From assembly GCA_030323885.1 (NCBI GenBank), contig CM059196.1:41199798-41263797 (forward strand): 64,000 bases of DNA. Direction: 5' to 3'. Positions within the stretch are counted from its first letter, which is position 1; each line of letters starts with the position of its first letter. Positions 54,556 to 64,000 of the stretch are shown one piece after another. The DNA comes from Branchipolynoe longqiensis. Taxonomy: Eukaryota > Annelida > Polychaeta > Phyllodocida > Polynoidae. Both the position numbers and the translations under genes were made by a program. The notes under the pieces are model-generated. The model did no database searches. It was not told the DNA's origin and worked only from the letters and a program-made list of their open reading frames with translations.

Positions 54556-54788
54556 CCCACTATGAATATAGATAAGCATTGCACGCTCAAACCAGCAACT
54601 CCACAGCGTGTTTAAGGTGATACATACCAAGGCAGTTGTTTGTTTCTATTTAGACTAGGTTGTCAAGATTCACCCCAACTTTAGTTGACCGTGAATCTTG
54701 TTATAGATCTAGCAGACACTGAGCTGTCTCTGCTTAAAGCTGCATTGTCCGATGAAAACATAAAATTGTCAAAACTGAAACAATTATG

Positions 54789-55268
54789 CATGTTAATTCT
54801 AACATGGGTAATTCACACACGAGACTGGACACCCAACACTTACCAATGCGATACTGTGCCACCACCCCGTGGATCCTGCCCAAACTAACCAACCAGCGGC
54901 CACCATCGCTCCGGTGGCGCCACCTTCAGGAACCTGGCTCGTTACCCATATGCTCGATAGGTGGCGAAACAATATCAAATTTCCCGCCAATTCAGTTACA
55001 TGACCCTACGGCGGTTTGAACTCCACGCACAACTGTCGCAGCCGCCGCCATCTTCGCACCATCCAGCTTTCTTCACCCACCCACCCACACCACAAGATAA
55101 AGCTTGAATCTATAGGGTTGAGGGTTCGAGTCCCTTCAATCCATTCATGAGCAGTGGACCCGATGAAGCAGAATGATGACGTTCCCGGTTCCATCAACTC
55201 ATACCTGTACCAATGACATAACTGATAAAATAAAGCCATTGTACCAAATGCTCTCTCGTGTTGTGAAT
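54789..55268 (+). repeat. Dispersed repeat E, nested copy
   Basis: 'catgggtaattcacacacga' to 'ctctcgtgttgtgaattat'. Contains a B-box-like 'gggttcgagtccctt' at about 55123. Inserted after 'aattat' of MITE family 1; the same word ends the insert, a possible 5-6 bp duplication. Confidence 0.7.
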
Positions 55269-55508
55269 TATCTGGATTTGATTCTACATATCTAACTTAG
55301 ATATTGATGCGCGTATTAAGTATTTGTTGCCATGTATAATCGAATACTGACACAAGTTAATACAACATGTTACTGCTGAAGCTGATGGTGTCAGACGTTT
55401 GGTGGTACTAATTGTAGATCTTTGAATTTCAAATATCTCAAAACTTATCCATTTAAAATAAAAGTTACTTCAACCTGAAATGCAGTAGATCATAACGATC
55501 AAATTAAT

Positions 55509-55750
55509 ATATGAGACTGTCTCAGAAGGTGCTAAGCAATATGGGACAAAACTTTGTCCATTGTAACAAATCAACATACTATCTACTTATGCATTTGCTC
55601 AGGATAAACTGATTTGTTCTCTACATGGTGTTTCATAATCCCAATAGAATACATATTGGTTTGAAGCAAATGTCCTTGTGCTGTTTTGTGTCAATCGTTA
55701 CTATGGACAACAAAATGAAGAGTTAGTACCTTTTGAGACAGGCTCATATA
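55509..55750. mobile_element. MITE family 4 (TGAGACTGTCTC), intact and nested
   Basis: About 240 bp, ends 'tatgagactgtctcagaagg' and 'ccttttgagacaggctcata', inserted at a TA within MITE family 1. A Tc1/mariner-like origin is inferred from the TA site. Confidence 0.85.
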
Positions 55751-55974
55751 TATCTCAGAAAATGATACAAACTCAAAACTATCGGCTTTGCAACTTTAAG
55801 TAGTGACAGTTAACATCGTTAACGTTCCGCATCCGTGATTTGGCTGGCACCTTGCCAACAGGCGCCATTCACTGATTTAGTCAATGCAGGCGGCCGCATA
55901 AAGAAAGGCCAGCGCGTAGGAAACCAGCGTCCCGCCGAAATAAACACCGCGTCATTAGACTGACCTCATTCCAG

Positions 55975-56226
55975 GTGGACGCCTTGACGACGCTCTCCAT
56001 GACAACGCCGGAAGTGGCGGTGCCGCGCGTCTCACCCTCACCGCGCAACTGCCGTGACCCGTGGGTCGGCTGGATCCCCGAGGAGTTCTACAACAACCTC
56101 ACCTGCTCCAAGTGTTTCATCCAGCTGTTTGCGAATCGGTTCAACCACGCCCTGTCGATGAGGATCCCGCCCTGGCCGCCCCGCCCGCCGTACGTGCTCG
56201 TCAGGAACGGACCAAACGTCACCGAG
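55975..56226 (+). CDS. Class B GPCR, N-terminal extracellular exon (a)
   Basis: Coding exon of the host receptor gene. It follows an acceptor 'cattccag' (55967-55974) and ends at the donor 'gtgggt' (56227), both in phase 0, giving 84 codons. It encodes the N-terminal extension before the hormone-binding fold: a Pro/Thr-rich start, RNCRDPWVGWIPEEFYNNLT and CSKCFIQLFANRFNHALSMR. Two N-glycosylation sequons (NLT, NVT) agree with an extracellular position. The Cys pairs in NC and CSKC are not part of the six-Cys class B core. No signal peptide is present, so at least one exon lies upstream outside recognition. Assignment rests on clean joining to exon b and is weaker than for the later exons. Confidence 0.7.
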
Positions 56227-56254
56227 GTGGGTGTGGCTTCCCGGCACACATTCT

Positions 56255-56725
56255 TTATATGTCATCATCATCATGCTGTCGGTTGCGATGCGACAAAGAT
56301 TGCTTTCATTACTTGACTCCTGCTCTCCATTTAGCTCTCTGCTGTGAGAGTTGCATCCATGAGTCGGTCTTAATGTCTCTCATATTTCATGAAAGCTGCC
56401 TGCAAAAGTTTTGAAGTGTGGCTGGCTTTTGCAAGTTACCAGAGGCACTCTCTCGGGGAGCAAATAGAGGTTTCACACCAACAAAAACATGTCAAGACAG
56501 GCGCAAAACAATTTGTCCCTGCAGTGGCTGGTCGGGAGATGTTGGGAGTTCCATACATCAACCGCCCTTAATGCTGCCACAGTGACATGGTTTTCTGTTT
56601 AGGGTTTGCTCCCTTAGCCTTCGGTTCTGTCAAGAACCTGTACCACAAGGCAGTGGTTTACAATTCTGCAGGGCAGGGGCATCAAACTCCCTGAGGTATT
56701 GCTATACCTGCAATACCTGCATACC
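56255..56725 (+). repeat. Dispersed repeat P, forward copy
   Basis: Begins 28 bp into intron a with 'catcatcatcatgctgtcgg'. The 60-codon frame at 56389-56571 (MKAACKSFEVWLAFASYQRH ... GREMLGVPYINRP) matches that in 49497-49935. Not an exon of the receptor. Confidence 0.75.
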
Positions 56726-56740
56726 AATTATATGTATATG

Positions 56741-56922
56741 CAGTAAAGCCACTCTATACCGACCGCTACACAGATCGACCACTGCCCTATATCGATTGCT
56801 TTATTTGGGTTCCAACAATACCATTGTAAGGATATTCTAACTCTCTCAACCGACCACCTCCCTAAATGGACCACTTAAAGTCGGTCCCATGGTCGGTCGA
56901 TTTAGAGAGGTTTTACTGTATA
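56741..56922. mobile_element. Pogo/Tigger-like MITE (CTCTAAATCGACC)
   Basis: 'cagtaaagccactctatacc' and 'cgatttagagaggttttact' are inverted ends, with TA close by on both sides. Full copy of the family seen at 33110 and 60417. Confidence 0.85.
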
Positions 56923-56948
56923 CATATTTCTGAGAACGACACCTAAAC

Positions 56949-56970
56949 ATGTATATATATATATATATAG

Positions 56971-57020
<50 letters not shown>
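56949..57020. repeat. (TA)n microsatellite
   Basis: TA dinucleotides with a few CATA and GTATA interruptions. Confidence 0.95.
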
Positions 57021-57021
57021 A

Positions 57022-57735
57022 AACAATTACTTACTGACACAACAAAACCAGACCTGCCCCTGAGCGTAGTCACTGCTTGCTGTGCACTGACACAAAAAGC
57101 AAAAGACAGGCCAGAGAAAGTGGTAGGAACTAACCAGAAAAAATAGGAAAATTAGCCCTCCTAAGCATAAAGGAAATCGGGAAAGCTTTCACCACATGGC
57201 GCAGTCCACCTGGGTATGTGTAATGGCACAAACCAAGATAGAAATGGACAGGCCATGGTCATGCAACTGATCCACCCTTCAATACAAAATGGCTAGGCAA
57301 ACAACACAGCCATCCCACCTGGCCGCAGTCCTAAAGGGTCCAAGTGTGTTCTACCACACAGGTGCACTCTCTAAGGACAGGGTTTAGGTGAAAGGATGCT
57401 GTAACAAATAAAAAATTCAACAAATCTGAATGGGACAGGATCCTCTCCCACAAGCCTGCATGTCACCCAAGTAGATGTACATAGTAGGCTAAGGTATCAT
57501 ACTCAGACTAGACAAAAAACTGGAAAATTACAAAAAAACTAACATAGGCTATTAATAACAACCAACATTGCAGAAGGCTGACCTGAGCACACACAGGTAA
57601 ACACTCATGGGCAAAGGAAAAGATCAAGACAGCACCACAGCTGTCCAGCGTTGAAAACAAGCACCCTCACGTGAGCTTATAAGTTATTGGCAGAGTAAAT
57701 ACCTTGTCAATAAAAAACATATATATATATGTATG
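57022..57735 (+). pseudogene. LINE 3' end, second family (forward)
   Basis: Homologous to the complement of 15095-15480: 'aaaaaaactaacataggcta', 'ccagcgttgaaaacaagc' and 'ggcagagtaaataccttgtc' in the same order. Any coding part (57022-57400) is too decayed to name. Ends in a short TA/TG repeat. Confidence 0.6.
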
Positions 57736-57837
57736 TGTATGTGCCGTTCTGAGAAACTGTGAACCATATATTTGCTGTCCATCCTAATTAGTTAATGCAC
57801 TGTGAAGTTCTGATTTTTAAAAGATGTGGCGATTTTA

Positions 57838-57938
57838 AATTGATTGGACTCGACCGGGGTTAGAAAACACGTCGGTTCGAATCCCACGATATACCAAAAA
57901 CGGGAGATGGACACTCAACTCATTTGCCCATCTCGTCT
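57838..57938 (-). repeat. SINE-A head fragment, reverse
   Basis: 'ttgattggactcgaccgggg', 'tcggttcgaatcccacgat' and 'gggagatggacactcaactc' are the 5' tRNA-like part in reverse. Confidence 0.75.
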
Positions 57939-58253
57939 TGTCACACAAAGAATTGGCCTCAGGTGACAATGACAATTACAATGATTTCTTTTGGCTCGCG
58001 ACCCCTCACGGGGTATAAGAGCAACATTATAAAGTACAAGTTTATCAAACAAGATTTAAGCACTGTCTTTTTCGAAAATATTCAGTGTGACCACTGTTAG
58101 ACAAAAAGAAAAGCATTCAGGTACATGTTAGAATTAGTCGATAATTAATTGAAAAAAATGTGTCAACTGCTTAGTACTTGTAACATTAAACAGCTGAGAC
58201 GTTATTCAACACATTGGGTCTGACACTGTACAATAGTCATTTTTTAAAGTAGA

Positions 58254-58581
58254 GATGAACCTCGATCCAACGGACTAATAGGGGGGAGCAGTTGTCCGTT
58301 AAAGCCGTTTGTCCATTGCAGCGACGAAATTGCTTTATCTATAGGTGCCATAGTGATAATGTGGAAAACAGGAGACCAAACATGTAAACAACACGTCACA
58401 AGTCAGTACCCATCCTAATATGACCTTAGATGTTGCTAGGACATAAACGCTTACTCAAGTAGCGGTCTTGGTTCGCTTCATCCGGGAGTTTTAAACGTTC
58501 GGACCAGATATTCACTCTAGTGGATTGTGTCTGTTGGATCTGGAATCCGTTGCATCAGTGTCTGTTGGATCGAGGTTCATC
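58254..58581. mobile_element. MITE (GAACCTCGATCCAAC) holding a SINE tail
   Basis: Inverted ends 'gatgaacctcgatccaacgg' and 'ctgttggatcgaggttcatc' (21 of 22 bp equal). A SINE-A tail fragment occupies 58388-58448. TIR style recalls pogo/Tigger elements (inference). Confidence 0.8.
58388..58448 (+). repeat. SINE-A 3' tail fragment
   Basis: 'cacgtcacaagtcagtaccc' and 'gaccttagatgttgctagga'. Confidence 0.75.
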
Positions 58582-58718
58582 AATACATATTTCTGAGATC
58601 ATTTGAAGGTGGGGCAAACTGGAGTATAATGGTATTCATCACCTTCATCTTGTGATGAGTTACACATATTACACATCTTAATGGTTTGGTTTCGGATACT
58701 GCTGACATCTGTTTGAAG

Positions 58719-58866
58719 GAGGCTGTGGAGGTGGACCCCGACTCGCACCCGTCCCCGGTGTGTGTGCTGGCAGGGCTGACGGTGAAGCAGTGTGCCCGCT
58801 GGAGGATGTGCTGCATGGCCGCCAGGCGGTGCTGCAAGAGGATGCTCAAATGGCAGCAGACACCAC
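58719..58866 (+). CDS. Class B GPCR ectodomain exon (b)
   Basis: Begins after 'gtttgaag' (AG at 58717-58718) in phase 0 and ends before 'gtgagt' (58867) in phase 1. It encodes EAVEVDPDSHPSPVCVLAGL and then QCARWRMCCMAARRCC, followed by KRMLKWQQTP. The C..W..CC.AA..CC..ML pattern is the N-terminal helix of the hormone-receptor domain in invertebrate class B receptors; its Cys forms the first core disulfide in the family. The acceptor lacks a strong pyrimidine tract, so the exact start is somewhat uncertain. Confidence 0.85.
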
Positions 58867-58954
58867 GTGAGTACCAGAAACTTCACCGCATTTCTCATCA
58901 CCCGGGAAACCAATCAAGTTGGTCCTTCAGTGTCGGAATGCCTCCAATAGAATG

Positions 58955-58981
58955 GGGGGGGGGGGGGGGGGGGGGAGGGGA
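58955..58981. repeat. Poly-G tract
   Basis: A run of about 22 G followed by AGGGG, 90 bp into intron b. Confidence 0.95.
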
Positions 58982-59206
58982 GCAGCTTACGCATGCTTTT
59001 ACGCTGATGGTCACTTTAGTTGTAGTTTTAGTTTTAAGAGGATGTCCAAAGTTGCAAACATTTTCACGGTTGTATAAAAGCCTATGATGTGGAGACCGGG
59101 GTGGGGGTGGGGGGGGTGGAGTTTGTCAGTAATGTTAAATTTTTATCGTTTGATAACATGTTGATATTTAATTGACATGAATAGTGTGACTCAAATCGAA
59201 TGTTAA

Positions 59207-59542
59207 ATGTTTGTTTGTTTGTTGTTGGTTTACGTCCTAGCAACTTCTAAGGTCATATCAGGACAGGTACCGACTTGTGACAGTGCACACTCATGGCGTC
59301 TTTAAAGTGCTGTCCCACTGGGAAACGAGGCTGCCGGAACCATCCCACTCAGTCACATTATCCTGACACTGAGCCAACCAGTCCTTGCCTTATCCTATTT
59401 ATGCTGAACGCCTGGGTAGGAAGCGACAAGTATACATTTTTAAGTCATTGGTTTGACTCGACCAGGATTCGAACCCACGACCCCACAACCCCACGATCTA
59501 GTAGCACGGGAGACGGACGCTCTAACTCATTCGGCCATCATT
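59207..59542 (-). repeat. SINE-A, full length, reverse
   Basis: 'tgttggtttacgtcctagca' through the body to the head 'ctaactcattcggccatc'. Lies in intron b. Confidence 0.9.
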
Positions 59543-60039
59543 TCATTCACCAGGTTTCAAAGTTTGTCCTTCTAAGCTATTTTCTTTGGGGCTAATTGTG
59601 TGATCAATATATGTGGTCAGGTGTTCTCTAGTGATCTTATCTACATCCTGCGGGGCCCTTAATAGTACCGCAGCTGTTCTGGCTTTGACTTCCGGTGATT
59701 CTAGAACTTGACACTTCCAGCGGTAACTGCTTAAAGTTAGGGAGATGAAATCGTTGTCATTTAAGCTAATTTTGCTACTTTAATATTAATTTCCCACAAT
59801 TAACAAAAAAGACCGGTGACGTTAGTTTAATGTTCAAAGCTCAGCGAACAGCAACCGACATCGGCAATATACTCACCTTCATCAGGGAAGTGGAACACAT
59901 TCGTCTTTGCCAACATCACCTACTCCCCTAATCACAATCATTATTATTTGTCCGGTAAAGTAAATCTTCCTATACTCTAATCGCAATCAATATTATTTGC
60001 CCGATAAAATGCGTGTTTATTTAACAAATAACTTTTTTG
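59543..60039. other. Intron sequence, nothing recognised
   Basis: Part of intron b. A duplicated 'tattatttg(t/c)ccgtaaa'-like word occurs near 59940 and 59990. No repeat family recognised. Confidence 0.5.
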
Positions 60040-60342
60040 GTCAGTGCTGAAACACTTATCCTCTGTCCAGTGCGGGAGGTCAGGTGTTCGGTTCCCGGTC
60101 GAGTCAAACCAATGACTTATAACATTGATACTTGTTGCTTGCTAGCCTGGACCTAAGCATTAATAGGAAGGGCAAGGGCTGGTTGGCTCAGTGTAATGTA
60201 ACTGAGTGGGATATGGTACCGGCAGCCTGATTTCACAGTGGGGCAGCACTATAAACTGTTCATGAGTGTGCACTGTCACAAGTCGGTACCCATCATGATA
60301 TGACCATAGATGTTGCCAGGACATAAACTCCAACAACCAACC
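60040..60342 (+). repeat. SINE-A body with a different head
   Basis: Head 'ctgaaacacttatcctctgt' with B-box 'gtgttcggttcccggtcgag' differs from the usual head. Body and tail ('catgatatgaccatagatgt') are SINE-A. Confidence 0.8.
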
Positions 60343-60416
60343 AGCTTATCCTCTCACCATGCAACATTAAAGTTTTTACATAATTACATATTCTGCTGAA
60401 TATAGTATGGACGATC

Positions 60417-60495
60417 GTTTTGGATCCAAATAAAGCGATCGATATAGAGGAGTGTTCGATCAGTGGAGGTGGTTGGTTAGAGAGGGTTTACTGTA
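60417..60495. mobile_element. Pogo/Tigger-like MITE fragment
   Basis: 'ccaaataaagcgatcgatat' and 'ttagagagggtttactgta', the terminal half of the 56741 family in inverse orientation. Confidence 0.75.
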
Positions 60496-60651
60496 TATAT
60501 ATCTATATATCAGTGTAAAAGCAGCGCTCCATTTCCTTCTTCGTCACCTGTTCTACCACCGGCCTAGTTCCACTACCCCCCCCCCCCCGCCCACCTCTCT
60601 CCCCCGTTGCTGTGACGCACACTGAGCAGCCCCTGTTGTCGTGTTGCGCAG

Positions 60652-60774
60652 GTGCGAGTGGGTGCCCCGGCACGTGGGACGGCATCGCCTGCTGGGGTCC
60701 GACAGCGGCCGGCACCCGGGCGACGCAGCACTGTCCGGCCTACTACGGCATACCGGAGGCGCTGTGGACTTCAC
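60652..60774 (+). CDS. Class B GPCR hormone-receptor domain exon (c)
   Basis: The most diagnostic exon. It starts after 'gttgcgcag' (60643-60651) and ends before 'gtgagc' (60775), with phase 1 at both ends. It encodes GCPGTWDGIACW, PTAAGTRATQHCPAYYG and IPEALWTS. In class B receptors CPxTWDxxxCWxxTxAGxxxxxxCP is the core of the ligand-binding domain; the Asp, the Trp after Cys and the Gly are structurally conserved and all present here. The ligand is unknown. Calcitonin/DH31-, PDF- or related receptors are the likeliest relatives. The open frame continues into the intron only because that is CT-rich. Confidence 0.93.
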
Positions 60775-60844
60775 GTGAGCATCAACCCACATTACCTTAC
60801 ATGTTGCCAGGACGTAAGACTCCAAGAACCAACTAACTGCACAT

Positions 60845-61675
60845 GGCACCACACCCGCCTCCTCCACCCCCTCCTCCCCTTCCACCTCCTTCACCTCCTT
60901 CACCTCCTTCACCTCCTTCACCTCCTTCACCTCCCCTCCTCCTCCTCCACATCCTCCTCCAACTCCTCCACCTCCTCCGACCCTCCCTCCTCCTCCTCCT
61001 CTCCCTCCACCTCCTCCCCTTCCTCTACCACCTCCTCCTCTCCCTCCAACTCCTCCTCCTATCCCTCCATCTCCTCCTCCTCCTCCTCCACCACCTCCTC
61101 CTCCACCACCTCCTTCTCCTCCATTCCCTTCTCCACCTCCTCTCTTCCTCCTCTACCTCCTCCTCTTATCCACTATCTTCTTCTCCTCCTCTTCTCTCGG
61201 TCCTCCTCCTCTAATACCTTCTTTCTCTCCTCATCAACCTTCTTCTACTTCTCCTCCTCTCTTCCTCCTTCATATGCTCATACACCTCCTCCTCGCCTCT
61301 CCCATGTCCTCCTCCACTTCGTCCTCATCTCTTCCTCCCCCATCCCCTCCGCTCCTCCTCATCCACCTCCTCTCTTCCTCTTCCTCCACCCCTCCTCCTC
61401 TTATCCTCTTCCACCTTCTCCTACTCCTCCTCACCTCTTCCACATCCTCCTCCACCTCTTCCTCCTCTCTTCCTCCTCCTTCACCCCTGCTCCTCCACTA
61501 CATCCTTCTCCACGTTCAGCTACTCCTCCACTTCCTCCTCCAGCTCCCATCCCTCTTCCTCCATCACCTTCTCCTCCACCTTGTTCACTTCCTCCTCCTG
61601 CTCCTGCTCCTCCTCCTAATTATTGTCTACCTCCTCGTCCTTCTTCTATTTCCTCACTCTCCAATTACCCTATAC
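60845..61675. repeat. CTCC-rich polypyrimidine tract in intron c
   Basis: About 830 bp of CTCCTCCTT-like words on the + strand, starting 71 bp after the exon c donor. Long frames here (Pro/Ser/Leu-rich) are artefacts. Such mirror-symmetric homopurine-homopyrimidine DNA can form triplexes (known property; not shown here). Confidence 0.9.
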
Positions 61676-61835
61676 AGGTAGATACTGGGCTCGTCGTGCA
61701 ACGGTCTGATTGCCTCTCGGGTACCGCATGCGTGGTAACCATGGTTCCGGGAGCAGGTGTCCATATATATATATATCATTTCTAATTTATATATAATGTA
61801 CAATCATGTATATGTAATGTATATGTAAATAAATC

Positions 61836-62140
61836 GGACGTAGTGGTCGAATAGGCAAATCGCATGCTTCTCGTGCAGAAGGTCAGGAGTTCGAATCCCA
61901 GCCGAGTCAAACCAATGACTTATATCATTTATACTTGTTGCTAACTAGGCTGGTGCTCGGCATTAATATGGTAGGACAAGGACTGCTTCGCACAGTGTCA
62001 GGATAATGTGACTGTTTGGGATATTGGGTCATGGTGCTGGTGGCCTTGTCTCCCAGTGGGGCAGCACTGTAAAGTTGCCATGAGTGTGCACGGTCACATG
62101 TCGCTACTAGTCATGATATGACCTCAGATGTTGATAGGGC
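61836..62140 (+). repeat. SINE-A body with a third type of head
   Basis: Head 'cgtagtggtcgaataggcaa' with B-box 'aggagttcgaatcccagccg', then the common body ('ggataatgtgactgtttggg') and tail 'gacctcagatgttgatagg'. Confidence 0.85.
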
Positions 62141-62399
62141 TTATACTGCTGCACCACTGGGAAACCAGGCCGCCAGCACCATTACCTGATATCTCACTCG
62201 GTCACATTATACTGACACTGGTCCAACCATGAGTCCTTCCTCTATCCTAATAATGCCGAGCGCCTGGCTAAGAAGCGACAAGTATGATTTTTTGAATCAT
62301 TGGTTTGACTCCACCAGGATTCGAAACCGCGGGTTCGAATCCAGTATCTACGAAAATGGGAGACGGAGGCTTAACTCATTCGACCATCCCGCCTGGTCG
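62141..62399 (-). repeat. SINE-A, reverse, tail lost, abutting the previous one
   Basis: 'actgggaaaccaggccgcca' to 'cattcgaccatcccgcctgg'. It directly follows the plus copy, forming an inverted pair within intron c. Confidence 0.85.
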
Positions 62400-63426
62400 G
62401 AGATATGAGTGGAGCCAGCGGTATCAGAACAGCTGGGAGTTTCGTACCCGCAAATTTAGTAGAGAGTATGTTGGTGGCTCAATTAGTTACATGTACATCT
62501 TGCATTGTTCAACGCACATATTTACTTTGTCGTCACTGTAGGTAATTACGTCTCAGGTAAATATGGGATGTCAAACATGCTATATTCACCTTGATAAATC
62601 CCGTATAATGAAATGAATAAATGCAGTAACCATATACAAACGTTATTAAATCAAAAACAAAGAAAGCAGTCAGATAAACCCAAAGCTCACGATAAAGCAA
62701 TTTTCCATTAGAATACATTTACATTCTGAAGTTGCTCAATGAGAAATTGTGAACTGGAGAAACGAAATCCTGACTTGCGACCGGAAATGAACAAATTTGG
62801 TTCAATCTCGATGTGCGCCGACATTTGTAGATATTTTTCTTATTTATTTAAGGAAATGCTCATTTTGTTGAATTCCTATATGTTTGATTTAGCACATGTC
62901 ATTTCTATAAATAGTTTAAATCTCGGTAAGGAATACTCCCATCCGCACCGACAAATGTCGCAATCACGACTAGCATATCTATTGGAATATTTGTTCTTAA
63001 TACTGATCTTCTCATGACCCAGATCATTGAATTTAGAATCATTATTGAAAGCTAATATTTATTCGCTGACCTGGTTTAATCAGCAATCAAGCTGATGGCG
63101 ATATGCAGGGAGATCCAACCAAATAAAGAAAAGAAAAAGAAAACCAGGTTGGATGAGCACTTATGCTCATTCGCTGTTATTGCTGGGTGCTGGTGCAGAG
63201 ACAAAGATCCTTGCACCCAGCCCCACCCACTTCAGCACCTTGTCACGTGACATTCAATCCTTCCCCCATCGCCTCATTGCACTTACACCTCGGCCCTCCC
63301 TCCGCATTTTTGTTGTTGTTAAATGAGGGTTTATTTACCATTTCCATAACATATAAAGTTCATGATATAACTCGTTTGCAATGCTGAACTATTAATATAT
63401 AATTTGTCTTTATTTTTGCTTCTTAG
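62400..63426. other. Intron c sequence before exon d
   Basis: AT-rich, nothing recognised except 'gcgatatgcagggagatcca' near 63098 followed by an A-rich tail (63121-63142), perhaps a retroposon end. Confidence 0.45.
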
Positions 63427-63521
63427 CACAGACAACTAAGATCTGCACACCAAATGCCACGTGGTGGGTAAACAAACACGGCATCGAACAAACAGACTTC
63501 GTGCCCTGTGTAGACACCTCG
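63427..63521 (+). CDS. Class B GPCR hormone-receptor domain exon (d)
   Basis: Starts after 'ttgcttcttag' (63416-63426) and ends before 'gtaagt' (63522), phase 1 to phase 0. It encodes QTTKICTPNATWWVNKHGIE and QTDFVPCVDTS, the last two core cysteines (in KIC and PCV), the conserved Trp pair and a third N-glycosylation sequon (NAT). This completes the extracellular domain. The seven-transmembrane region, needed for G-protein coupling, must be encoded past the right edge of the window. Confidence 0.93.
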
Positions 63522-63584
63522 GTAAGTCCCTCAACACATGTAAATGGAATGCATAGAGTACCTATGGGCATATTGTTATGCATG

Positions 63585-63865
63585 TTGTTGGTTGTTGGAG
63601 TTTAACATCCTGGCTACATCTAAGGTCATATCAGGACAGGTAGCAAATTGTGACAGTGCACACCCATGGTGACTTGATAGTGCTGCCCCTCTCAGAGATC
63701 AGGCCGTCAGCATCATGACCCAATATCCCATTCAGTCACATTATGCTGACTCTGAACCAACCAGTCCTTGCCCTATCCTATTAATGCAGAGCACCACGCT
63801 TGGTAGGGACACGTATCAATTTTTAAGTCATTGGTTTCACTCGACCAGGGTTCGAACCAAACCCG
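63585..63865 (-). repeat. SINE-A, reverse, part of head lost
   Basis: 'ttgttggttgttggagttta' to 'ctcgaccagggttcgaacca', in the intron after exon d. Confidence 0.85.
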
Positions 63866-64000
63866 CGTGTTGCTTGTGCTAACTTTGTTCTGCTTCTCAC
63901 ATCTATTAACCTAACCTCATCTATGATGTAGAGAGCCTATTCCTTTTTGTCTTCTTTTTGTGTGTAATTGTTTGTTTATTCTACTCATAACGGTTAAGTG

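Larger units (their letters stand above)
54729..55803. mobile_element. MITE family 1 broken by two insertions
   Basis: Pieces at 54729-54788, 55269-55508 and 55751-55803 follow the order of the intact element ('gctgcattgtccgatgaaaa', 'gatttgattctacatatcta', 'atcggctttgcaacttt'). The gaps hold repeat E (54789-55268) and MITE family 4 (55509-55750). Confidence 0.85.

Noticed and set aside
60785..61785. Long Ser/Pro/Leu-rich frames continuing from receptor exon c
   Set aside because: The donor at 60775 and the phase-matched exon d end the coding part; the rest is a CTCC tract open in several frames.
62739..63017. 92-codon frame in intron c
   Set aside because: AT-rich, no recognisable domain, inside an intron; probably chance.

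Overview
The window is animal (metazoan) nuclear DNA, overwhelmingly repetitive, with one host gene that can be supported. Evidence for an animal: spliced exons with GT-AG borders, a class B (secretin-type) peptide-hormone receptor ectodomain, tRNA-derived SINEs, LINE, LTR and tyrosine-recombinase retrotransposons, and many MITEs. A repeat at about 11828-12045 resembles, from memory, a repeat common in mollusc DNA, and the receptor looks like an invertebrate member of its family. I therefore favour a marine mollusc or another lophotrochozoan, with low to moderate confidence.

Layout. 0-8 kb: a Ty3/gypsy reverse transcriptase fragment, SINEs, a dead LINE tail, a ~101-bp minisatellite and a small inverted-repeat element carrying two satellite units. 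8-18 kb: several MITE families, a satellite-carrying inverted-repeat element, and the longest copy of a LINE encoding RNase H. 18.4-24.9 kb: two non-autonomous elements with the split-direct-repeat layout of Ngaro/PAT-type tyrosine-recombinase retrotransposons; the second is interrupted by a complete 1.2-kb LTR element with a 5-bp target duplication. 25-29.3 kb: a CR1/L2-like LINE tail inside a MITE, and long (TATATG)n and (ATACAT)n arrays. 29.8-32.6 kb: a decayed DIRS/Ngaro-like element with gag-type zinc finger, RNase H and recombinase remnants but no visible reverse transcriptase core. 33-51.3 kb: a MITE-rich region including inverted-repeat elements built of iterated short words, two foldback elements, an 86-bp tandem array, and elements nested in one another. 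51.7-55.8 kb: SINEs, ~101-bp and ~75-bp tandem repeats, and a MITE holding two other insertions.

From 55975 to the right edge lies the host gene on the + strand: four exons (55975-56226, 58719-58866, 60652-60774, 63427-63521) whose phases join cleanly (0, 1, 1, 0) and encode the extracellular hormone-binding domain of a class B GPCR. The signal-peptide exon and the seven-transmembrane exons are not in the window. Its introns are full of SINEs, MITEs and an 830-bp CTCC-rich tract.

The interest lies in transposon architecture: satellite units carried by two different inverted-repeat elements, inverted-repeat elements whose interiors iterate short words with TTA/TAA target duplications, one proven by a paralogous empty site, and a SINE family that uses several tRNA-like heads on one body. 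No operon, CRISPR array or functional tRNA gene was found.
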